The notes: generated by a model from the sequence alone, not told the origin. DNA of 18,153 nt from an uncultured Planctomycetaceae bacterium (GCA_903927685.1 CAIYOB010001609.1:1-18153), one strand, 5' to 3'. Positions 7,980-16,048 are shown, counted from the first letter of the stretch. Numbers and translations: made by a program.

Positions 7980-8417
7980 TCAGGTATCCGCCGCTCGCTG
8001 AGGAACCACGGCATCCGCGTCGGCGATCTCGAAAAAGTGATCCAGCCGAGTGACCCGAAAGACTTCGCCGACCACCGCGTTGAAGCCGCACAGGATCAGT
8101 CTCGCGCTGCTCGCCGTCAACCGCCTCTTAGCGATGATCAAGCGGTCCAGGAACGTACTGCCGATATACCGGACCATCGACAAGTTGACGATCACGACTT
8201 GCGTTTCCGGACGTCGCGCGAGAATGCAGGTGACCACCCGAGCGACGTCGGAATACTCCAGATCCAAATCGGGCAGCAGGTTGATGACAACCGTCTGGCC
8301 GAATTCCTGCAGGCGAAACCACGACAGATACCCGCATTCGGAACACGACGGCTCGCTGCCCCGACCGGCCGGGAGCCCCAACGCATCGCCGCACATCGGG
8401 CACCAGGAAGAGTTCAT
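7980..8417 (-). CDS. STAS-domain protein (anti-sigma factor antagonist-like) with N-terminal zinc ribbon
   Basis: This is a 145-residue protein from the ATG at 8417. A TTG at 8429 is in frame, but a GGAGG (8431-8435) lies only one base before it, against 13 bases before the ATG; neither spacing is ideal. The N-terminus carries two zinc-knuckle pairs (C6-P-M-C9 and C25-S-E-C28). Residues from about 38 on have the beta-alpha pattern of a STAS domain: a strand (TVVINLLPDLDL), a strand (TQVVIVNLSMVRYIG), then S87-T-F-L-D-R-L beginning the helix where SpoIIAA-like proteins carry their phosphorylated serine, and a third strand (ARLILCGFN). In partner-switching systems STAS proteins bind anti-sigma/kinase proteins and are switched by serine phosphorylation. 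Here the first gene of an operon with an ECF sigma factor and a Hanks kinase suggests it is a substrate of that kinase or a partner of the sigma factor. The zinc ribbon is not part of the classical family. Confidence 0.8.
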   Translation of the reverse strand: MNSSWCPMCGDALGLPAGRGSEPSCSECGYLSWFRLQEFGQTVVINLLPDLDLEYSDVARVVTCILARRPETQVVIVNLSMVRYIGSTFLDRLIIAKRRLTASSARLILCGFNAVVGEVFRVTRLDHFFEIADADAVVPQRAADT

Positions 8418-8524
8418 CGCAATCGGCAAGCCTCCAACAGCCCGGGGCGCGTCGCCCTGGACACGAAAGAACCAAGCGGCTCCTGCGTCTTTCCAGGCGC
8501 GGTAGCGACCTGGGACAGGCTATT

Positions 8525-8553
8525 AGTATACACCACCGCGGACCGGAAAAACA
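8525..8553 (-). promoter_or_regulatory. Possible promoter of the STAS-sigma-kinase operon
   Basis: On the minus strand TATACT (8525-8530) matches five of six bases of a sigma-70 -10 box and lies in a local AT-rich patch in otherwise GC-rich sequence. The -35 position holds only a T-rich TGTTTT. Initiation here would give a leader of about 100 nt before the ATG at 8417. Planctomycete promoters are not well defined, so this is tentative. Confidence 0.3.
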
Positions 8554-8649
8554 CCTCGGCAGGCGACGCTGGCGTTTTGCGGGTCTGCATTGCCGGCAAG
8601 TGACCGGACCGGCGTTGGTGCGTCGTCAAGTCCGAGAATTGGGAGTGGG

Positions 8650-8731
8650 TGCCTGGGGTCGAGCCACGAGTTACGAGTGGCGAGCCCCCCGTTTTCGCCT
8701 CGGGGGGGCTCGCTGCGCTCGCCCCCAGGCA
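8650..8731. repeat. 82-bp palindromic element with 15-bp terminal inverted repeats (REP/MITE-like)
   Basis: The ends TGCCTGGGGTCGAGC (8650-8664) and the reverse complement of 8717-8731 (TGCCTGGGGGCGAGC) match at 14 of 15 bases. Inside are a GCCAC/GTGGC pair (8663-8667 and 8677-8681) and an 11-bp perfect stem, GCGAGCCCCCC at 8680-8690 against 8703-8713, with a 12-nt loop. The element lies 16 bp beyond the stop of the ABC-F gene on that gene's downstream side. It could form a strong RNA hairpin acting as an mRNA 3' end or stabiliser, although no U-tract follows. The terminal repeats suggest a dispersed, non-autonomous element. No flanking target duplication was found. Confidence 0.65.
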
Positions 8732-8746
8732 TTCCGCGTGGGCACG

Positions 8747-10657
8747 CTACCCGTTCAGTTCCGCGGCTTCCTCCCAGTGCTCGTACAGCGGCGGCAAGGC
8801 GGCTTGCTGGTCCTCGAGTTCGGCCTTGATCTGCTTGACCTGCTGGCCGTCCCGCAGCACCTGCGGGTTGGTCAACGCGGCGTGCAATTCTTCGATCCGG
8901 CCTTCCCGATCCGCGATTTCCGCTTCGATGTCCGCCGCCTTGCGGTAAGGGAACTTGCGTTTCCGCCGGCCGGCTTTACGCTCCTCGCGCGGGTCGGGCG
9001 CCGCCACGGCTTCGCGTTCCGCCTTGGTCTCGACGCCGCGGCGGTCGCCCACGGCCAGGCCGGCCCGAACGAAGTGCAGGTAGGTATTGTAATTGCCTTC
9101 GATCACCCGGAACCGATCGGGTTCGACCACCAGCAGGTGATCGGCCACACGATTGAGGAAATAGCGGTCGTGGCTGACGAACAAGACGCTGCCGGTGAAC
9201 TCGCGGATCGCTTTCTCCAACGCCTCGCGGGCCCACAGATCCAGGTGATTCGTGGGTTCGTCCAGGACCAGGAAATTCGGATCGAGGGCGGACATCCGAG
9301 CCAGGGCAACCCGGTTGCGTTCGCCGCCGCTCAGGCTGGCCACTTTCTGGAACACCAGGTCGCCGGTGATCCCGAAGCGGGCCAGCAAGTCGCGCCGCTG
9401 CTGGTCGATGAACTCCTTGTGCGGCGGCCGGATCGCTTCCAGGACCTGGGTCTCATCATCCAGGCATTGCAGCAACTGGTCGAAATAGGCCGGCCGCACG
9501 CCGCTGCCCAGGATCACGCGCCCTTGGTCGGGTTGGCAGTCGCCCAGGACGCATCGCAGCAGCGTCGTCTTGCCCGTGCCATTGGGTCCCAAGATGCCCC
9601 ACTTTTCGCCGCGCAGGATGTCAAAGGCCAAGTCCTTGAACAACGGCCGGTCATACGCCTTGGACAGACGCTCGACGCGGAGCACGATATCGCCCGTCCG
9701 TGTCGCCTCGGGGAACGCCATCCGCGGCGTGGCGATCTCGCGGGGCGGATCGACGCGTTCAATCCGTTCGAGCTTCTTGCGGCGGTCTTCGGCCTGGGCG
9801 TGCTTCTGCCCGTAATGATGCCGCCGGACGAAATCCTCCATCTTGGCGATTTCGCCCTGCTGCTTCTCGAACGTCCGTCGCTGGACCTCCAACCGTTCGG
9901 CCTTCTGCCGCAGGTAGGCGGTATAGTTCCCGACGTACGAATCGACCGTGCCGTGATACAGTTCCAGCGTCCGGTCGGCGACCTTGTCCAGGAAGTAGCG
10001 GTCGTGGCTAACCAGGATCAGCGCCTGATTGGACTCGATCAGATAGCTCTCCAGCCACTCGGTCGCGTCGATATCCAGGTGGTTCGAGGGCTCGTCCAGC
10101 AGCAGCAGATCAGGCTCTTCCAGCAGCAGTTTGGCCAGCAGCAGCCGATTCTGCTGGCCGCCGCTAAGCAGTTCGACCGGCTGGGAGAACGTCTCGCGGG
10201 AAAACCCCAGGCCGTTCAGGACGCGTTCGATCTTATGGTCCAGGTTGTAGGCGTCGCGGTGGTGCAGTTCGTGTTGCAGGTGATCGAACCGCTCGCCCAG
10301 TCGCCGCCGCTCGACGTCGTCCTCGGCTGTGGCCAGAGCCGCTGCCAGGTGTTCCGCATCACGGGCCAGGGAGACCAGGTCGCGGAGCGCGTCGTGGGCC
10401 TCGTCCCAGACCGTGTGTCCCGGCGGGAATTGGGGCTGCTGTTCCAGGAATCCGATTCGCGCCGAGCCGGCCGCTTCGATCGTGCCCGCGTCCAGGTCCT
10501 CGCGGCCGGCCAAGGCCTTCAGGATCGTCGTCTTGCCGGTCCCGTTGGGGCCGACCAAGGCGATTCGCTCGCCGGCGCGCACGTCGAACGTCACCCCCTC
10601 CAGGACCGGATCGGGGCCGTAACGCTTGTGCAGTTCGCGGACGGACAGCAGGACCAT
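8747..10657 (-). CDS. ABC-F family ATPase (duplicated ABC protein without membrane domain)
   Basis: This is a 636-residue protein. The ATG at 10655-10657 is chosen over an in-frame start 28 codons upstream because AAGGAGA precedes it at good spacing and the protein then begins directly with the first ABC domain. Domain 1 has Walker A GPNGTGKTT (36-44), signature LSGGQQNR (164-171), Walker B LLLLDEP with SNHLD, and the SHDR switch. A charged linker at about 245-305 corresponds to the P-site tRNA-interaction motif. Domain 2 has GPNGTGKTT (357-365), LSGGERNR (442-449), VLDEPTNHLD and a second SHDR. Residues 540-632 are a basic stretch followed by a coiled coil, as in Uup/YfmR/YheS-type members. 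The family acts on the ribosomal E site to relieve stalled translation; some members give antibiotic resistance. Nothing here shows which subfamily applies. It is transcribed alone, divergent from the ara operon. Confidence 0.95.
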   Translation of the reverse strand: MVLLSVRELHKRYGPDPVLEGVTFDVRAGERIALVGPNGTGKTTILKALAGREDLDAGTIEAAGSARIGFLEQQPQFPPGHTVWDEAHDALRDLVSLARDAEHLAAALATAEDDVERRRLGERFDHLQHELHHRDAYNLDHKIERVLNGLGFSRETFSQPVELLSGGQQNRLLLAKLLLEEPDLLLLDEPSNHLDIDATEWLESYLIESNQALILVSHDRYFLDKVADRTLELYHGTVDSYVGNYTAYLRQKAERLEVQRRTFEKQQGEIAKMEDFVRRHHYGQKHAQAEDRRKKLERIERVDPPREIATPRMAFPEATRTGDIVLRVERLSKAYDRPLFKDLAFDILRGEKWGILGPNGTGKTTLLRCVLGDCQPDQGRVILGSGVRPAYFDQLLQCLDDETQVLEAIRPPHKEFIDQQRRDLLARFGITGDLVFQKVASLSGGERNRVALARMSALDPNFLVLDEPTNHLDLWAREALEKAIREFTGSVLFVSHDRYFLNRVADHLLVVEPDRFRVIEGNYNTYLHFVRAGLAVGDRRGVETKAEREAVAAPDPREERKAGRRKRKFPYRKAADIEAEIADREGRIEELHAALTNPQVLRDGQQVKQIKAELEDQQAALPPLYEHWEEAAELNG

Positions 10658-10661
10658 GGCG

Positions 10662-10668
10662 TCTCCTT
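10662..10668 (-). promoter_or_regulatory. Ribosome binding site fixing the ABC-F start
   Basis: On the minus strand AAGGAGA stands four bases ahead of the ATG at 10655-10657. It supports this start over the in-frame upstream ATG, whose extra 28 residues resemble no part of the family. Confidence 0.7.
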
Positions 10669-10756
10669 GATCGCGACGCGATTGTAACAGCGATCCGGCA
10701 AGCGTGGGAAGGGCTGGAAAACGCAGGTTCGGACCGCTCATTCTTGGCCCCGTGCC

Positions 10757-10786
10757 TTGCCAACGCCGCCTGCCATCGGGTAGTTT
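10757..10786 (+). promoter_or_regulatory. Possible promoter of the arabinose operon
   Basis: The 177-bp divergent region between the ABC-F gene and araB contains TTGCCA (10757-10762, five of six bases of a -35 box) and, after 18 bases, TAGTTT (10781-10786), a weak -10 box. A leader of roughly 40 nt would follow before araB. No convincing AraC half-site pair or other operator palindrome was recognised here. Confidence 0.25.
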
Positions 10787-10834
10787 GGTGCAGTCTCCTT
10801 TATTTCAGCCAGATCTAGCAAAAGGGTGCGGTGC

Positions 10835-12532
10835 ATGGCCAGCTCTGCAGAACGAAGATTCTCCATCGGCGTGGATTACGGGACGAACAGCGTGCGGGCC
10901 CTGGTTGTGGACGTGGCGGACGGGTCCGAGGTCGGGACGCACGTCTATCATTATCCCAGCGGCGAGGCCGGCATCCTGCTGGACAGCAAGGACCCGAATC
11001 TGGCTCGCCAGCATCCCTCCGACTATATCGAGGGCTTCTACGTTTCCGTCAAGCGGGCGGTCAATGCAGCCAAGAAGGACCCGGGATTCAGCCCGGACCG
11101 GGTGATCGGGATCGGCGTTGACACGACCGGCTCGACCCCGATTCCGGTGGACCAGGCGGGGCTGCCGATCGCTTTGCAGCCCGAGTTTCGGCAGGAACTG
11201 GCCGCCCACGCCTGGTTGTGGAAGGACCACACGGGGCACGCCGAGGCGGCCGAAATCACGGACCGGGCGGCGCAGCACGCGGATCAGTACCTGAGCAAGT
11301 GCGGCGGCACGTACTCCAGCGAATGGTACTGGTCCAAGATCCTGCACTGCAAGCGGTCGGCGCCCAGGGTCTTCGCCGCCGCCTATGCCTGGGTCGAGTT
11401 GGCCGACTTTGTTCCCGCGTTCATCACCGGCGACATGAACCCGCACACCCTCCGCCGCGGCGTGTGTGCGGCGGGGCACAAGGCGATGTACAACGACTTG
11501 TGGGGCGGGCTGCCCAGCGAGTCGTTCCTGGCGTCGCTGGATCCGGACCTGGTGAAAGTCCGCCAGCGGTACGCGGATCGCGCCGTGCCGGCCGACCAGA
11601 AGGCGGGCGGACTGCTGGCTGAGGTGGCCAAGCGAGTCGGCTTGCCCGCCGGCGTCCCCGTGGCCGTCGGCGCGTTCGACGCCCACATGGGGGCCGTGGG
11701 CGCCGGGATCAAACCGGGCACACTGGTCAAGATCATCGGCACCAGCACCTGCGACATGATGGTGGCGCCGCAGGACAAGCCGCTGCCCGACGTTCCGGGC
11801 CTGTGCGGCATCGTGCCGGGCTCGATCTTGCCGGGCATGTACGGCTTGGAGGCCGGCCAGTCGGCCGTCGGCGATATCTTCAACTGGTTTGTCAGCTACC
11901 TGACGCCGGACAAGTACACCGCCAAGGGCGATCCGCACGTCAACTTGACGCGCGATGCCGAGCGGCTGCAACCGGGCGAAAGCGGCCTGCTGGCCCTGGA
12001 CTGGAACAACGGCAATCGCACGATCCTGGTCGACCCGCTGTTGACCGGCCTGCTGGTCGGGCAGACCCTGCACACCACGGCGGCCGAGATCTACCGGACG
12101 CTGGTCGAGGCCACCGCGTTCGGCGCGCTGACGATCATCAACCGCTTCGAGGAGTACGGCGTCAAGGTCAAGGAAGTCGTCAACTGCGGCGGGATTGCCG
12201 AGAAGAATCCGTTCGTGATGCAGATCTACGCCGATGTGTGCAACCGGCCGATGAAGATCAGCCGTTCGCCGCAGACCTGCGCCCTGGGGGCCGCGATCTT
12301 CGGTGCGGTGGTCGGCGGAGCGTACAAGAAGGTCGAGCAGGCCCAGCGAAAGATGACCGGCGTCAAGGCGACCGTGTACCAGCCGATCAAGAAGCACGCC
12401 CAGGTGTACGCGGAACTGTATCCGCTGTACCGGCGGCTGCACGACGCGTTCGGGGCCACGGGCAAACAGGAGCCGTTGGACCGCGTGATGAAAGACCTGA
12501 TCGCGATCCGCAACCGGGTCAGAAAGGGCTGA
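10835..12532 (+). CDS. araB: Ribulokinase
   Basis: This is a 565-residue FGGY-family sugar kinase, the usual length for bacterial AraB. The ATG at 10835 is chosen because AAAGGG lies eight bases upstream; a GTG three codons earlier is less likely. The N-terminal phosphate-binding motif is IGVDYGTNSVRALVVD (11-26), and GIGVDTTGSTPIP (92-104) matches the AraB segment after the first strand. The catalytic Asp is D282 in GAFDAH, the second phosphate motif is GTSTCDMM (302-309), and the nucleotide-binding end has NCGGIAEKNP. AraB phosphorylates L-ribulose to L-ribulose-5-phosphate in the cytoplasm. The following araD and araA homologues make the assignment secure. Gene order here is B-D-A and the gap to araD is 11 bp. 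Confidence 0.95.
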   Translation: MASSAERRFSIGVDYGTNSVRALVVDVADGSEVGTHVYHYPSGEAGILLDSKDPNLARQHPSDYIEGFYVSVKRAVNAAKKDPGFSPDRVIGIGVDTTGSTPIPVDQAGLPIALQPEFRQELAAHAWLWKDHTGHAEAAEITDRAAQHADQYLSKCGGTYSSEWYWSKILHCKRSAPRVFAAAYAWVELADFVPAFITGDMNPHTLRRGVCAAGHKAMYNDLWGGLPSESFLASLDPDLVKVRQRYADRAVPADQKAGGLLAEVAKRVGLPAGVPVAVGAFDAHMGAVGAGIKPGTLVKIIGTSTCDMMVAPQDKPLPDVPGLCGIVPGSILPGMYGLEAGQSAVGDIFNWFVSYLTPDKYTAKGDPHVNLTRDAERLQPGESGLLALDWNNGNRTILVDPLLTGLLVGQTLHTTAAEIYRTLVEATAFGALTIINRFEEYGVKVKEVVNCGGIAEKNPFVMQIYADVCNRPMKISRSPQTCALGAAIFGAVVGGAYKKVEQAQRKMTGVKATVYQPIKKHAQVYAELYPLYRRLHDAFGATGKQEPLDRVMKDLIAIRNRVRKG

Positions 12533-12543
12533 GCGGTGACGTA

Positions 12544-13233
12544 ATGCTGGAAGACTTGAAACGAGCGGTTTGCCAGGCCAACGTCGAGCTGGCGGCTTGC
12601 GGACTGGTGACGTTGACCTGGGGCAATGTGAGCGGGATCAGCGACGATCGCAAGCTGGTGGTGATCAAGCCCAGCGGCGTGCCGTACGACCAGCTGCAGC
12701 CGGAGCACCTGGTGGTCGTGGACCTGGACGGGCAGGTGGTCGAGGGGACACTGCGTCCGTCGTCCGACACGCCGACGCATGTGCTGTTGTACCAGCATTT
12801 CGCCGGCATCGGCGGAATCACGCACACGCACAGCCGGCACGCGACCATGTTTGCCCAGGCTCGCCGCGAGATCCCCTGCCTGGGCACGACGCACGCCGAC
12901 CATTTCTTCGGAACGGTGCCGGTCACGCGGCCTCTCACGGCCGCCGAAGTCGCCGCGGGCTACGAACGCAACACCGGCCAGGTGATCATCGAGCGGTTTG
13001 CCGGCTTGGACCCGCGGACCATGCCCGCCGTCCTGGTCGCCGGCCATGCGCCGTTCACCTGGGGCAAGGATGCGGCGGATTCCGTGAAGAACTCGATCGC
13101 CCTTGAGTCCGTCGCCGAGATGGCGGTGGGCACCTGGGTGCTGAATCCCCAAGCCCAACTGCTGGAAGCGTATGTATTGAACAAGCATTACGAACGAAAA
13201 CACGGTCCGAATCCGGAATACGGGCAGAAGTGA
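12544..13233 (+). CDS. araD: L-ribulose-5-phosphate 4-epimerase
   Basis: This is a 229-residue class II aldolase/epimerase; E. coli AraD has 231. GNVSG (27-31) and KPSG (42-45) bind the substrate phosphate, and SSDTPTH (73-79) contains the conserved acidic residue. The zinc ligands are H94 and H96 (in THTHS) and H168 (in AGHAPFTWG). D119 in HADHFFG is the catalytic acid/base. It interconverts L-ribulose-5-phosphate and D-xylulose-5-phosphate, passing arabinose carbon to the pentose phosphate pathway. It lies 11 bp after araB and 28 bp before the preferred araA start. Related fuculose/xylulose aldolases share the fold, but the HADHFFG motif and the ara context point to AraD. Confidence 0.95.
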   Translation: MLEDLKRAVCQANVELAACGLVTLTWGNVSGISDDRKLVVIKPSGVPYDQLQPEHLVVVDLDGQVVEGTLRPSSDTPTHVLLYQHFAGIGGITHTHSRHATMFAQARREIPCLGTTHADHFFGTVPVTRPLTAAEVAAGYERNTGQVIIERFAGLDPRTMPAVLVAGHAPFTWGKDAADSVKNSIALESVAEMAVGTWVLNPQAQLLEAYVLNKHYERKHGPNPEYGQK

Positions 13234-13248
13234 ACCCACCATTCACGC

Positions 13249-13253
13249 AAAGG
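13249..13253 (+). promoter_or_regulatory. Ribosome binding site that decides the araA start
   Basis: AAAGG at 13249-13253 is two bases from the ATG at 13256 but eight bases from the in-frame ATG at 13262, so the second is the better start. Confidence 0.55.
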
Positions 13254-13261
13254 CAATGAAC

Positions 13262-14773
13262 ATGATCGACCTGAAGCAACTCGAAATCTGGTTCGTGACG
13301 GGCAGCCAGCACTTGTACGGCGACGAGACATTGAAAAAGGTCGCTGAGCATTCGCAGGCGATTGCCCAAGCGTTGGGGGACTCGGCCGAGATCCCGGTCA
13401 AGGTCGTGTTCAAGCCGGTCCTGACCACGCCGCAAGCGATCACGGACTTGTGCCTGGAGGCGAATCATGCCCCCAACTGCATCGGCCTGATCGCCTGGAT
13501 GCACACCTTCTCGCCGGCCAAGATGTGGATCGCGGGCCTGCGGACGTTGTCCAAACCCCTGGCTCACCTGCACACCCAGTTCAACCGCGACATTCCCTGG
13601 TCGACGATCGACATGGATTTCATGAACTTGAACCAGTCGGCGCACGGCTGCCGCGAGTTCGGGTTCATCTGCGGCCGGATGCGACTGGCCCGCAAGGTGG
13701 TGGTCGGCCACTGGCAGGATCCGGAAGTGCTCCAGCGGCTGGGCGTCTGGGCCCGGGCGGCCTGCGCCTGGCACGACTCGCAGGGCGCCAAGGTCGCGCG
13801 GTTCGGCGACAACATGCGCGAAGTCGCGGTGACCGAGGGCGACAAGGTCGAGGCTCAACTGCGTCTAGGCTACTCGGTGAACGGCTACGGCGTGGGCGAT
13901 GTGGTCCGCCATATCGAGGGCGTGACGGCGGCGGACATCGACCAAGTGGTGGCCGCGTACGATGCGGAATACGACGTCGCCCCGGCGCTGCGTCCCGGCG
14001 GGGAAGCTCGGCCGGCGTTGCGCGAAGCCGCTCGGATCGAAGCGGGCTTGCGGGCGTTCCTGCAAGCGGGCAACTTCAAAGCGTTCACCGACACGTTCGA
14101 GAACCTGCACGGCTTGCGGCAACTGCCGGGGCTGGCCGTCCAGCGTCTGATGGCCGACGGCTACGGGTTCGGTGCCGAGGGCGACTGGAAGACGGCCGCC
14201 TTGGTGCGCGCCATGAAGGTCATGGCCGCCGGCTTGCCGGGCGGCACGTCGTTCATGGAAGACTATACCTACCACCTGGACCCCAGCGGCATGAAAGTCC
14301 TGGGTGCCCACATGCTGGAAGTCTGCTCGTCGATCGCCGCGGCTCGCCCCTCGCTGGAGATCCACCCGTTGGGCATCGGGGGCAAGGAGGATCCGGTCCG
14401 GCTCGTGTTCGACGCCGCGGCCGGGCCGGCGCTGAACGCTTCGCTGCTGGATCTGGGCGGCCGCTTCCGGCTGCTGATCAACGAAGTCGACGTGATCCCG
14501 CCGGTGCAGCCGCTGCCCAAGCTGCCCGTGGCCCGGGCGCTGTGGGTGCCGCTGCCGGATTTGAAGACGGCCGCCGCGGCTTGGATCCTGGCCGGCGGAG
14601 CGCATCACACGGGATTCAGTCAGGCCCTGACCGCCGAGCACCTTGAGGACTACGCCGAGATGGCGGGCATCGAGTTCCTGCTGATCAATCGCGACACGCG
14701 ACTGTCGGAATTCAAGAAGGAGCTGCGCTGGAACGAGGCGTACTACCTGCTGGCCAACGGGCTGCGAGGGTAG
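13262..14773 (+). CDS. araA: L-arabinose isomerase
   Basis: This is a 503-residue protein; E. coli AraA has 500. The start at 13262 suits the AAAGG spacing, and with it the N-terminus [13 protein letters not shown] falls in register with E. coli AraA. The ATG two codons upstream (13256) is the alternative. The metal and catalytic residues of the family are present: E306 (GFGAEGDWK), E333 ([12 protein letters not shown]), H350 (LGAHMLEVC) and H449 (GGAHHTGFS). It isomerises L-arabinose to L-ribulose in the cytoplasm using Mn2+ or a similar metal. It sits between araD and the dehydrogenase gene, six bases ahead of the latter. Confidence 0.96.
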   Translation: MIDLKQLEIWFVTGSQHLYGDETLKKVAEHSQAIAQALGDSAEIPVKVVFKPVLTTPQAITDLCLEANHAPNCIGLIAWMHTFSPAKMWIAGLRTLSKPLAHLHTQFNRDIPWSTIDMDFMNLNQSAHGCREFGFICGRMRLARKVVVGHWQDPEVLQRLGVWARAACAWHDSQGAKVARFGDNMREVAVTEGDKVEAQLRLGYSVNGYGVGDVVRHIEGVTAADIDQVVAAYDAEYDVAPALRPGGEARPALREAARIEAGLRAFLQAGNFKAFTDTFENLHGLRQLPGLAVQRLMADGYGFGAEGDWKTAALVRAMKVMAAGLPGGTSFMEDYTYHLDPSGMKVLGAHMLEVCSSIAAARPSLEIHPLGIGGKEDPVRLVFDAAAGPALNASLLDLGGRFRLLINEVDVIPPVQPLPKLPVARALWVPLPDLKTAAAAWILAGGAHHTGFSQALTAEHLEDYAEMAGIEFLLINRDTRLSEFKKELRWNEAYYLLANGLRG

Positions 14774-14779
14774 CGGCCG

Positions 14780-15847
14780 ATGACGAACACGATTCCCGCC
14801 GCTCGCCTGCACGGCCCGCACGACTTGCGGATCGAGGACGTTCCGCATCCGGGCGACGCGCCGCCGGGGCAAGTCCTGTTGCGCGTCGAGGTCGTGGGGA
14901 TCTGCGGCTCGGACTTGCACACCTATCGGCACGGCCGGATCGGCGATACGCAGCTGGCCGCTCCGTTGATTCTCGGGCACGAGTTCGCGGGGACCGTGGA
15001 ACAAGTTGCCGCGGATTGCCTGGACGGCCACGGCCATCCTCTGCCAGCAGGCACGCGGGTCGCGGTCGATCCGGCGCAACCGTGCGGGCATTGCGAGTGG
15101 TGCTTGCGAGGCGATCCGAACCTTTGCCCGCACATCGTGTTCTGCGGACTGTACCCGCATCCCGGCGCGTTGCGGCCGTGGATGCACGTGCCGGCGTCGA
15201 CCTGTTTTCCGGTGCCCGACGGCATGGACGCCACCACGGCGATGATGCTCGAACCGCTGGGCGTCGCCATTCACGCGTTGGATCTGGCCAAGGTCCGCCT
15301 GGGCGAAAGCGTGGCCGTGATCGGCGCCGGGCCGATCGGCTTGTGCATTCTCCGGTTGGCGGTGGCGGCCGGGTCGGGAGCGGTTTTCGCGGCGGATCGC
15401 CTGTCCTGGCGAGTCCGTCTGGCGGCTCAATTCGGGCCCGCGACGGCGTTCTGCTCGGGGGAAACGGACTTCGTTCGCGCGGTGCTGGACGCCACGCACG
15501 GCCGCGGTGTGGACGTGGCGTTCGAAGCCGCCTTGGGGGGCGAAGCCTTGCAGCAGGCCGCCGAGGTCCTGGCCCCCGGCGGACGCCTGATCGCCGTGGG
15601 CATCGACGAGGACGACCGGTTCGTGCTCAAACACTCGACGCTTCGCCGCAAAGGCCTGACGATCCGCATGGTCCGCCGCATGAAGCACAGCTATCCGCGG
15701 GCAATCCGGCTGGTCGAGCAAGGCCAAATTGACTTGACGGCCCTGGTTTCGCACCATTATCCGTTGGCCGAAGCAGCCGAAGCATTTGCGGCCAGTTCCG
15801 AGTACCGCGAGGGCGCGGTCAAGGTGGCGGTGGACTGCCAGCACTGA
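14780..15847 (+). CDS. Zinc-dependent medium-chain alcohol/polyol dehydrogenase (sorbitol dehydrogenase-like)
   Basis: This is a 355-residue protein of the MDR superfamily. The catalytic zinc site is C42 (GICGSDLH), H67 and E68 (LGHEFAG), with E158 (MLEPLGVA). The structural zinc lobe C102-x2-C105-x2-C108-x7-C116 is complete. The Rossmann motif is GAGPIG (182-187), and D206 at the end of the second strand suggests NAD rather than NADP. Family members oxidise polyols or threonine; the exact substrate is not readable from sequence. It starts six bases after the araA stop and so belongs to the ara operon. That favours a sugar or sugar-alcohol substrate such as L-arabinitol, xylitol or ribitol, but L-threonine 3-dehydrogenase-type activity cannot be excluded. 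Confidence 0.88.
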   Translation: MTNTIPAARLHGPHDLRIEDVPHPGDAPPGQVLLRVEVVGICGSDLHTYRHGRIGDTQLAAPLILGHEFAGTVEQVAADCLDGHGHPLPAGTRVAVDPAQPCGHCEWCLRGDPNLCPHIVFCGLYPHPGALRPWMHVPASTCFPVPDGMDATTAMMLEPLGVAIHALDLAKVRLGESVAVIGAGPIGLCILRLAVAAGSGAVFAADRLSWRVRLAAQFGPATAFCSGETDFVRAVLDATHGRGVDVAFEAALGGEALQQAAEVLAPGGRLIAVGIDEDDRFVLKHSTLRRKGLTIRMVRRMKHSYPRAIRLVEQGQIDLTALVSHHYPLAEAAEAFAASSEYREGAVKVAVDCQH

Positions 15848-15956
15848 GCCTCAGCACTGACATGTCCTTCAATCTTCGAGGTCTTTCGGCAGGACTGCTC
15901 TGACCTGCACTCGCCTCAGGCACGCGGACATTTAGCATCCGCTGCGGACGCGCCTG

Positions 15957-15986
15957 TTGCCAGCCGAGGTCGAGTTAAGATAGGCT
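15957..15986 (+). promoter_or_regulatory. Possible promoter of the sensor gene
   Basis: The 201-bp gap after the dehydrogenase gene contains TTGCCA (15957-15962) and, 18 bases on, TAGGCT (15981-15986) in an AT-richer patch. It would give a leader of about 55 nt. The -10 match is poor. No intrinsic terminator for the ara operon was recognised in this gap. Confidence 0.25.
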
Positions 15987-16048
15987 AATGTTCCGTTGAC
16001 CTTTGCCTCCGAGCCGTGCTGCTGCATCCTGGACCCGACCCGCCGCCG

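Larger units (their letters stand above)
8430..8746. other. Intergenic region between the STAS operon and the ABC-F gene (no gene seen)
   Basis: These 317 bp lie between the start of the STAS gene and the end of the ABC-F gene. They hold a ribosome binding site, a weak promoter candidate for the STAS operon, a perfect 10-bp palindrome TTGCCGGCAA at 8590-8599, and an 82-bp inverted-repeat element at 8650-8731. Short open frames here lack ribosome binding sites and run across the palindromes, so no small protein is called. Confidence 0.6.

Noticed and set aside
8456..8507. Possible leader hairpin (CCTGG/CCAGG with AAAGA/TCTTT) upstream of the STAS gene
   Set aside because: The pairing needs a five-base bulge and a long loop, with no sign of a riboswitch or attenuator.
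8037..8603. Plus-strand frames opposite the STAS gene
   Set aside because: No ribosome binding site or domain; the minus strand has a coherent zinc ribbon and STAS fold.
8523..8732. Small minus-strand open frame of 69 codons in the intergenic region
   Set aside because: It is mostly the translation of the palindromic element and lacks a ribosome binding site.
8600..10687. 695-codon plus-strand frame opposite the ABC-F gene
   Set aside because: It is a high-GC antisense shadow; the minus strand has two complete ABC cassettes.
10805..12442. 545-codon minus-strand frame opposite araB
   Set aside because: No motifs; araB is complete on the plus strand with family-typical length.
13865..15844. 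659-codon minus-strand frame opposite araA and the dehydrogenase
   Set aside because: It spans two well-supported genes and its composition is that of an antisense shadow.
15840..15860. Short direct repeat AGCACTGA around the dehydrogenase stop
   Set aside because: Eight bases repeated twice is too short to distinguish from chance.
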